NCBI GenBank assembly: GCA_020055645.1
Contig: CM034546.1
Coordinates: forward strand, 59,520,001-59,584,000
Reading direction: 5' to 3'
DNA length: 64,000 nt
Source of the DNA: Tomocerus qinae
Lineage: Eukaryota > Arthropoda > Collembola > Entomobryomorpha > Tomoceridae
Shown: one piece after another, positions 52,601-61,600 of the stretch
How the letters are laid out: each line of letters starts with the position of its first letter
Numbering within the stretch: position 1 is the stretch's first letter
Notes under the pieces: generated by a model
Told to the model about the DNA's origin: nothing
What the model saw: only the letters and a program-made list of their open reading frames with translations
The model's database searches: none
Made by a program: the position numbers and the translations under genes

Positions 52601-55600
52601 CAGTGTGTTACGCGTATATCCATGATGGCCATTACGTTTCGGTCGGGAGGGGCAGCACATAAAAGAAAAGCTAGTTATTTAGCACGACGAGAAACATTTA
52701 ACTCGGATCCCAATGCCTATCCTTTCATAGAATACGGGTTCTTTAGGAATAGTAGTAATATGTTGGTTTGTTTTTATTGTAATTTAAAGGTAGCAGAAGC
52801 TGGGTTGACACTTAAAGCTAAAGACATTCATGTAGAAAAAGGTTCAAGCTGTGCTTTTGCCCAAGTTGTTAAACTCGAACGTCACATTGACTTTACATTT
52901 CCACATCAATGTTTAAATTGTACCAATGGTGCTTCTATGGTATTTTTTTGTGGCTGTTTGGTTTTGTCGTATGTGTGTATTTAATACGACTATATGCCCC
53001 AGATGTAATATTAGTGTCAAAGGTGTTATTCCAATACGTATACAGACGTAATGGATACAATAAAGTTGCGATATTTGGGCGCTCTGTTTCCAGAATATGA
53101 AACGACTGAATCTAGGATAATTGCATTCAAGAAAAATAATCATGGATTAACATATAACCCCAAAATTGCTATTCAAGGATTTATTCCCTTAACAGAGGAT
53201 GGAATTGCGGCATGCTGGTACTGCGGTTTAAAAGTAAACTTGTATCTGCCAAAGTTATTGGCAGGTCGTATTCATGACGTTTACAATTCCAAATGTGGTT
53301 TTGACATTATTCAACGGCGAATGTCGTTTAGGAAAAAAGTAAAAACTTTAAAATATGCGTGCAGATATTGTGGACAGAGAGAAACTAGATTTTTAAGTTT
53401 GTGCTGTAATGCGTATACTCATTGTTATGTATGTGTCATCAATAAAAACATTTGTTTGTACTGCGACTCGAATATCGATGAGGTCGTTGAGGTTATGCCT
53501 TGCCACGATATAATACGAGCGAAACTATCCCATTAAGTTAATCATGGAGCCAAAACGCAAACATAAAACTATGATGACTCGCCGGATTCACAAAGACTCG
53601 TGGCGGTGTCACGGGTGCGATTTTGATTGGCTACAAAAAGAACATGAAGTATTGTTTACCTACGCAAACGATAAACAGTCCTGTTTCGACTGCCGGGATT
53701 ACGTCTGTCAACTACCGAAGAATGAGACGCTTGTGATGCCCAATTTGTAAGTTTTGGTTTTAATTTTTAAAGGTATCATTTTAATTATTTTCTCTGTATA
53801 GGTTTAAGCGGTTGGTAAATCTTTTACCCCCTGCCCAACCGACAGAGGAGGAGATGGAGGCGATTAGCGATGAATGCTTTAAAGATGTGGCGCCACGGGT
53901 GTCAGTGGGGGATAAACCAGGATGCAGTAAAGCGGATTCCGACGAGGATTTCGTTCCGGAACATATTAAAAGAGTAAGCCTTAAACGTTTTATTAGTTAG
54001 ACATGTAATTAATAAGTATAATATTTCTATAGAGACGGATTATTGTAGAGGAGGATTGAGGGAGGAGATTGTCAGTGTGAGAGTCCTACGCTGTATTGTA
54101 ATAAGTACCTATGCGACTGCTACCGTAGGTGTTGCATTACGTTGGGAAAATGCATGTAGGTTGATTTAAATTGTCTAAACTTTCATTTTCGGGTATTAAA
54201 CATTTTATGCTGTTAGTATTTTAGGTATATATGTACCCCCGAAGGAAAAGAAATCCTTAACGTTTGCAAAGAAACGTAGTATGTACTATTAGTTAAATAT
54301 TAGTTTATTACATTTATTTCGGTGAATTGTTTGTTTTTGGTGAATTATTGGTGAAATAAATCAGTGTTGGGCTCTTATTTGTTTTGGCATTTATTTATTA
54401 GCATGTTATATCTTTTAGAAAACGAAGCCATCGCAGCGGGCACCGAGTTTCTATTTCTTAGACATCAAACCGTCTCGTAGGAAACAACAATTGTTCGCTA
54501 GGACATACACAGAGCGGGGCTTTAATGTCATTATTGTGCATCAATTACCCACCCGACATGGGGATTATGGGCATTTTCTGGATGACCAGATTGTAGCTTA
54601 TTCTCCAGAGATAAATCCATCGAATCCCTTTGTTGTTGTCTCCTATGTTCAACGTGGGGAATTATATGCCAGGTTAGCTTCTGGCATGGCACGGATACTG
54701 AACGTACCAAATGTTTGTATTGACCCCATTAATAACAGGCACCTTATTGCGTCAATAAAATAATGTACACGTCTACGAAACGTAAATTTTCATTTATAAG
54801 GCATGATGCATGGGACATATACTCAGTTGTAATCATGGAATTCAAGAAGGACGAACCCAAATTCTCTTGCTATTATCGCAAGCACGAGGATGGATCTGTG
54901 TATGTGCACTTAAAACGACGAGCAGTGGGAAAGGATTGGTATCTCAACTTTCCGATAGAGGACGTCCCTTGGCTGTTGGGCAAACTTTTGCGCTATTGGC
55001 ATTACGCCGGGAAAAGCCCTTCGGACTTGGACTCTGTGATTGAATCCTTCAACATCGAACTGACCGATGGAACAAGTCCTTCTTAATTTTTATTCAAACA
55101 TTGTTATGTTTCGAGAAACAGTTGAATAAATTGATTTAAATCCAAGCAAAAAGTGTGTTTTGGCATAGTAGCTTAATGGTCACTGCAAATAATACCACGC
55201 CATGCGTGCAATATTTTTTATTCCATCTTTCATAACATATCTTTACTTCATCGATGAGTCATCCAGGTTCGATTTGCTTTATCTAGGTCACATCTGTTTT
55301 ATCTAGGTCACATCTGTTTTATCTAGGTCCCATGTTTTATCTGGGTCACATCTGTTTTTCTAGGTCACATCTGTTTTTCTAGGTCACATCTGTTTTATCT
55401 AGGTCACATCTGTTTTATCTAGGTCCCATGTTTTATCTGGGTCACATCTGTTTTTCTAGGTCACATCTGTTTTTCTAGGTCACATCTGTTTTTCTAGGTC
55501 ACATCTGTTTTAACTACGTCCCCACATCTCCCTCATCCCAATACGTTCAGTCTCTTTCCAACTCTTGACGAGCGAGGTTCTGTATATCTCTCCGTTAGGG

Positions 55601-58600
55601 GGCCACCGCACTGGCCTCCCACCTACATGGAGTTATTGGAGTCAGCCCCCCGTTGTATTTCCCCTACGGAACATATTCCCCTACCGCATTTATTGCACCT
55701 ATTCACTCGGGGGTCGGCCCTGATGTATAGGGGGAGTTCCGTAGTGGGTGGAAACGGGTGCGGAGGGTTCCATAACTCCATGTCATCTCTCTCTATTACC
55801 GAATCATGTCGAGAATCTTTACCTCTGCTTGAGTACAGCCTTCTGGAAGTGCCACTTATTTAATAACTTATTTATTCACATACAGGTCAGCAAATACTTG
55901 TCACTATCATTACATATTTAACAAAACTGATGAACACAGAAACACATATGATATTTGCTCTTCTTCAGTTAAATTAAACACTGCCGAGTTTCAAAATTTA
56001 ACGTCACCAAAATACATTATGTGTGTAAATGAAGCCAGTAAAAGACTGTGGGGATGGGATATTCACAACAAGCGTAAGCTAAGTTACATTTTTTTAACAT
56101 TGACTTTTGCATGTTTTTTTCTTCAAGAGCCAACATAGACGTTTTTCCTAGTTATGTCTAAATGTGTTAGTGAGTTATCGTGTTATCGTTCACAAACTGT
56201 CACAGAGACAGTAGGGTTCTATTAGCTTTGTTTCTTGGGCAAGCCAAATCTTTTAAATGGACAGATGGAAAAAATTTTGAAAATTTCCAAGCATAAATTG
56301 GCAGTAGTCTTAATGGCGAAGGGTGGAGGAGTTTTAAGATATCAGAATTTAGGCATTTCGCATAGGAGTATATATGAATTCCACACTTTCAAATTTAAAT
56401 CTTCGTAGAAGCAGATTGAAATATTTTATACCATTAGATTCTATTTGATCAACAGTTTCTAGGAAACGAAATTGCGTTTTTAATGCTCATTTTTATTATT
56501 TACATTTCACAGTTTATTATATTGTTTTTAAAAAAATACGATAATATGCACTTTCGGTCAGATTAGGATAAAAAAGTATATTAACTTCTTTATAAATGTA
56601 GTCGAAAAAGTAAACAAATGTGTAATAAGGTAGAAAAATATAATGTATACGGTTTTATTAACAATAAATTTTTCTTGATGACTATATTTTAAAACAACTT
56701 TATGTATAGTTGATCCATTTTGAAGAATATCATAGGATGTTATTTAATCGGTCCCTAAAATAATTTTAAAAGTTGCTGAAAATAATTGAATGGCTCAAGT
56801 CTGATGACGTCACTTTAAATACATTAAAAAGTCACATAAAATGATTTAAAGTGTTGCTTATTATGTTTTCTAAAAACATGTCAAGATAACAACAAAGGCT
56901 TCTCACAATTGCTTTCTGGTCACTAGTTGAACTGAATCTCATTAGATGGAAATATAGTATTTTCAGGTTTTTTAGTGTATAATTCTCTACCCACATCTAC
57001 TGAGCTTCAGTTCAACTGGTTATTTTCTCTAAACTCAGATACCATTAAATTAGACTGTTATTATGAAGTACAAAAGCATACGAGATTACTCTTATAGCTT
57101 AAGAGTAAGCGAGTATACTTCATTTTAATTACTGCTGAATTAGGATTACATTGACAAAATTTTTATACTTTTGACTCTCATTTATGATTAACACAACAAT
57201 TAGTGCATTTACGAGTTTCAACAATTGTGGGGGCATTTCAAGTTATTTTCAGTGACTTTTTAAATTATTTTAAATGATATAAATGTATTGATCCATTCAT
57301 TTATTTTCAGCGACTTATCAAATTAACTTAAGGATCCGTTAAGTCTTGTCTTATTTTGACGTTCAGTTGATTTTGGTAGTCAACTGTTCTCCACTTTTGA
57401 TTTCTGTACATGTTAATTAATACTCAATTTCTTGGTTTTAATGGTCAATGTTAATTTACTTTGAGCTCTGAATTAGTATTCATTTTGATATTTAAAATTA
57501 GTCTATTTCTCTCACTCTTTACTCAGGCCAACTTATGTTATGTTACGGATTGCCGTTAGTTTTTTATATTTTAACTAGTTGAATCCTAGCCTAGCACATA
57601 AAGTGTGCTACAAAAATGTTGAAATCAGTAAATTTCTAGTGACTGCTCATTGGCCCGAATTTCATAGACCGTTGATTAGACTCAGTACTGATAGTCTAGT
57701 CCTTTCTTATTAATTACAAAATATTACAGACAGATATACAAACCTTTATACAAGAATAGTGAAAAAATTCCATGCGCACGTCTCACTTTACGTTTATGTA
57801 GAGTAAAGATAAAGATTTATGGTGCGGACAAAAGTCAACACTTGACACCAGTGTAAATATTTACCATGGGTTTTGCTTGTTTTCTTATTACAGATGAACA
57901 GCCCTTACAATTTAATCAAAAAGAGGGCCTATTTACATGCCGACGATTAATAATAGATGTTGCGAAGCCGATCTTACGACAAATAAAATGTTCCACTATC
58001 ACACAATGTCAAATTCTGTCGTCCAAATGTCTTTCTACGGTATTTACGTTTTAAAAATGGTCAAATTTCACTTCAATATTTGGTATGGCGTCGTAATCAA
58101 GGAACAAAAATTGAACTGTTGTTTTTTTTACAAAATGACCTAAATACTTTCGATTATTACCATCTTAATAATTAGTCTTATCACACTTTTTTGAATGTCC
58201 GGGAAATGTGGGAAATAGATAATAGTATGAAATGTGGGAAAGCCCAAAATTTTGAAATTTGGCGCAATTTTTACTGTTTTCCACAATTTCCCACACTCCT
58301 CTTTGAAGAATGTGGAACTTCCCGTTGTGGGCATTTCCCAGTTGAAACCTTTTGGCATACTTTCTTTTAATTAATTTACAATCTATATTTCTGGTTCAAT
58401 AATTTAAAACACTATTTAACGGTATTTTGATTTACATAATTTTGTGGTTCGAGATTCGGAACACTTTCCGAAGTGCAGGTAAAACGATTATCTTAAAAAG
58501 TGTTGTTTCCAAAATGCATTATTAATTTTTGCTTCTTGGTTGTGATTTATGTGAAGTTAGGTAATGGAATGGAAATCAATAAGCTCATTTTTTTGGACGA

Positions 58601-61600
58601 TTGTATATTTCACTGAGTAGAGAAGCGAATAAAAATATAAAATCAAAAAGCTGAAAGTTTGCTTCCATTATATAATTTTGATGCATGCATTATTATCATT
58701 TAAAAATTAATATTCATTTACACTTTTCGTTAAATTAGAATATTGAAAATCCCGAAAATCAGTGGAAAAGAAAGAAAATTTGCAAATGGTCTAATCTTGA
58801 TACACAAACTGGGTCATGTTCCGAGATTGAGTCACAGACACAAACCATTTATACCTCTTGCAATTTCATTAAACCTGCAGATAAAGGAGTTGTGCAGTGC
58901 TATGCTTACAGGGACAACGTGGATTTTAATATCAAAAAAATTTACTTTAAAGGATTTGATAGTCGCTTCTGTTAGTGAAAAGGTCAACTTTATTTTTGAT
59001 TTTACACTACACAATTATTTATGATACTCGTTGTGTCTTAGATATTGAAGATGAGATGGACGAACGGCCGCCACTAGGTGCAATAATGCGGATTACCAAT
59101 GGTTCTCACATGACCTCTAGTTACTTCTACACAAAGGCAAATTTCTCATTTCGCTGTGAAGCGCATTCTTTTTTCTACGACCATGGACTTAAATGGTTCT
59201 TAGTTTTCTCCAATGGAACAGAAGAAAAAGTTAGAGACGGTAATAAAGCCCCTTAAAATTGTATTAAAGTGTAAATCCAGTTTAACGCTTTAAAAAACTA
59301 TTTAAATAAATTAATAAAAATTAATATTTGCATGTAACTATTTATGGAAATTTTCAGAACATACTACGCAAGAATACCAAAATAACCTTAACCCCGAGAG
59401 CACGATTGAAATCTTCTTTGGCGACATCAGTATAAAAAAAATTATTTGCAGTGCTCCGATTTCAAACTCCTTTAAATGGGATAACAAATCAATGGATATA
59501 ACAATAGTTGGTAATGCTAAGATTTTTATTACTGTTCTCCGTAACTATGGATATTATGGATTGTTGTAAGTTGTAAATGTAGATTCCAACCCAAGTCATG
59601 AATTGTCAAGCAGGTTTTTGACAACGTTTCAGTATTGAAATGTTATATTGATTTATAACTTGACAGATCCTCTTCAAAGAGGAATAAGATAGAAATATAT
59701 GGTAGGTGTACCTAATTCAATTTTTATTCGTAGTGTACAGATAGTAAACTAAAGGTAATGAATATCTAAACTCATACAACGAATGAATAACATTTTTGTT
59801 TGAAATATATAAAAACATTCATAATAAATTTATTAATTAAATTTATTATTTAATTTTTAAAATAAATTAAGTGACCGCAAGGCTTCGGAATCTTTTCGTA
59901 TTCGCTGACTGAAAGTCAACTGTATTTGGAAACCCCTTCAAAATAAAAATTACGAGAGTTTTACACAGGGTTCCCCAGATACCGAGCACCGCCTTTTTCT
60001 TCTACGACCAGTTAATTAATTAATAGTAATAATTTAATAATAATTAGTTAATTTTGTAACCAGTTAATCTTTTTATTACACAAACTGCAACTCTGCACAG
60101 AAATTCATTCATGCTATGCTAAGGCAAGGCAAAGTTTATTAATAGTTACAATAATTAATACTTTATATTATATATATATATAGTCGACTGCGTCTATTAT
60201 ATAGCCGCAATGGTAAAAGTCTTAACATTTAATACATTATGCGAAAAGATTGCAAATAATTTTAGTAAGTTTAAAAATAGTTTTTTAAAATTTTTTAATA
60301 ATTAGAAAAGAAATTTCAAGCATACAAAAAATGAAGATAAAAACCCGAGTTTTGAAGTAGCCTCCGGTGTGTAATCTCTAGAAATCACCTCAAAAGGTTT
60401 TTCAACCTTTACTGAAAACTGAAGCTCAACTCAAACAATATTTTACTATATGACATAATTTATTTTATTAAGATATTATATTTTAGCACATATTTTATAC
60501 TAATACTAACTTTGATTGGAATTTTTAATTATCAATTTTTTAGACTCAACTCCTCCCAAATTTTTGAACAAGAATACAGAAAAATATTTCACGGAAAGTG
60601 AAAGTCAAAGTATAACATGTCTAGCAGAAGGAATACCGGAGCCCAAAATTACATGGGCCAAATCCGATAACAAGGTTATAATTTAAGTAAAGTAAATCTA
60701 TAATACATAAAAACTGACAACTATAAAAGCTAAAGATCCGCAAATTTGTATTTGCTGCAACAGCGCATCATTTTCAACAGACATGACAACGGAACGTAGT
60801 TTTCTATGTAAATTCCATACACAGCAACGGTAGAGTAGACCCCGGAAAGTTGCTAAATGCTACAAGCTTCAGTGTTAATAAATCAGAGTTGGTTTAAAGC
60901 AATAAAAAGGATTTGTTCTTATTTACCGATTGAGAAATTAATTTCAATACAATTGGCATATTCACAACAATTTTAAATTGGCAATCAAATCAATCCTTTT
61001 AACATTTTTTATCAATTTAAAAAAAATCAAATAAATCGGATTAGCTTAATTAATTATAGGCAAATTGAAAATATTTCATGAAATATAAAGTTTCAAATTC
61101 TATATTTTAATAAGTCTTGTGTATCTGTAATAATCATAGCAATACCTAAAATCATTTTTACATTTTAGTGGTAAATTTTGTACACTGTCCTGTCCCTGAC
61201 ATTTGAGGGGGTAAATACTTAAAAAACACCGAAATGTAATGTAACTTCCATTCTACTTATATCCGTACAATAACTTAAGTGAACACTGACAGGTTCACAG
61301 ACAGAACTAAATAGGTAACATTCTCCTGACGGGAGAAGTAGGTAAAAACCTCAAAAACAACGGAAAATCGATCCAGCTACAAATCTATTCGTCGTAAAAG
61401 GTCAAAGGTTGCACAAGAGCTGATAATGAGTGATGGTTGTGAAATATCTAAGTGTGTCAATGTTAATCGGAGGTTAAGGGTCACTAGTTTTAAATTTAAG
61501 ATAACCTTCTTTGCCGTATTTTTCCTGTTTTGCAATGGTTTATTTTTATTGTTATTATAGAAAATCAACGATTCGGTCAAGATTTTAAATGAAAAAACTT

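Larger units (their letters stand above)
39639..55516. mobile_element. Polinton/Maverick (adintovirus-like) element inside a host intron
   Basis: The segment carries the hallmark set: retroviral-type integrase, family B DNA polymerase with DTD motif, packaging ATPase, adenain-like protease, major capsid protein and penton-like protein, all in one compact block. A long minus-strand arm and a shorter plus-strand arm diverge at 51220-51289. Limits are set by the outermost genes and the tandem repeats at the right side; terminal inverted repeats and the expected 6-bp target duplication were not seen, so the true ends may differ. Integrase, ATPase, protease and major capsid frames are open. Polymerase, penton and one IAP are frameshifted. 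It lies wholly within the intron 30441-55885 of the receptor kinase gene. Confidence 0.85.

Noticed and set aside
30441-55885. CRISPR arrays, tRNA or rRNA genes
   Set aside because: None seen here or elsewhere in the window; the regular repeats are minisatellites without unique spacers.
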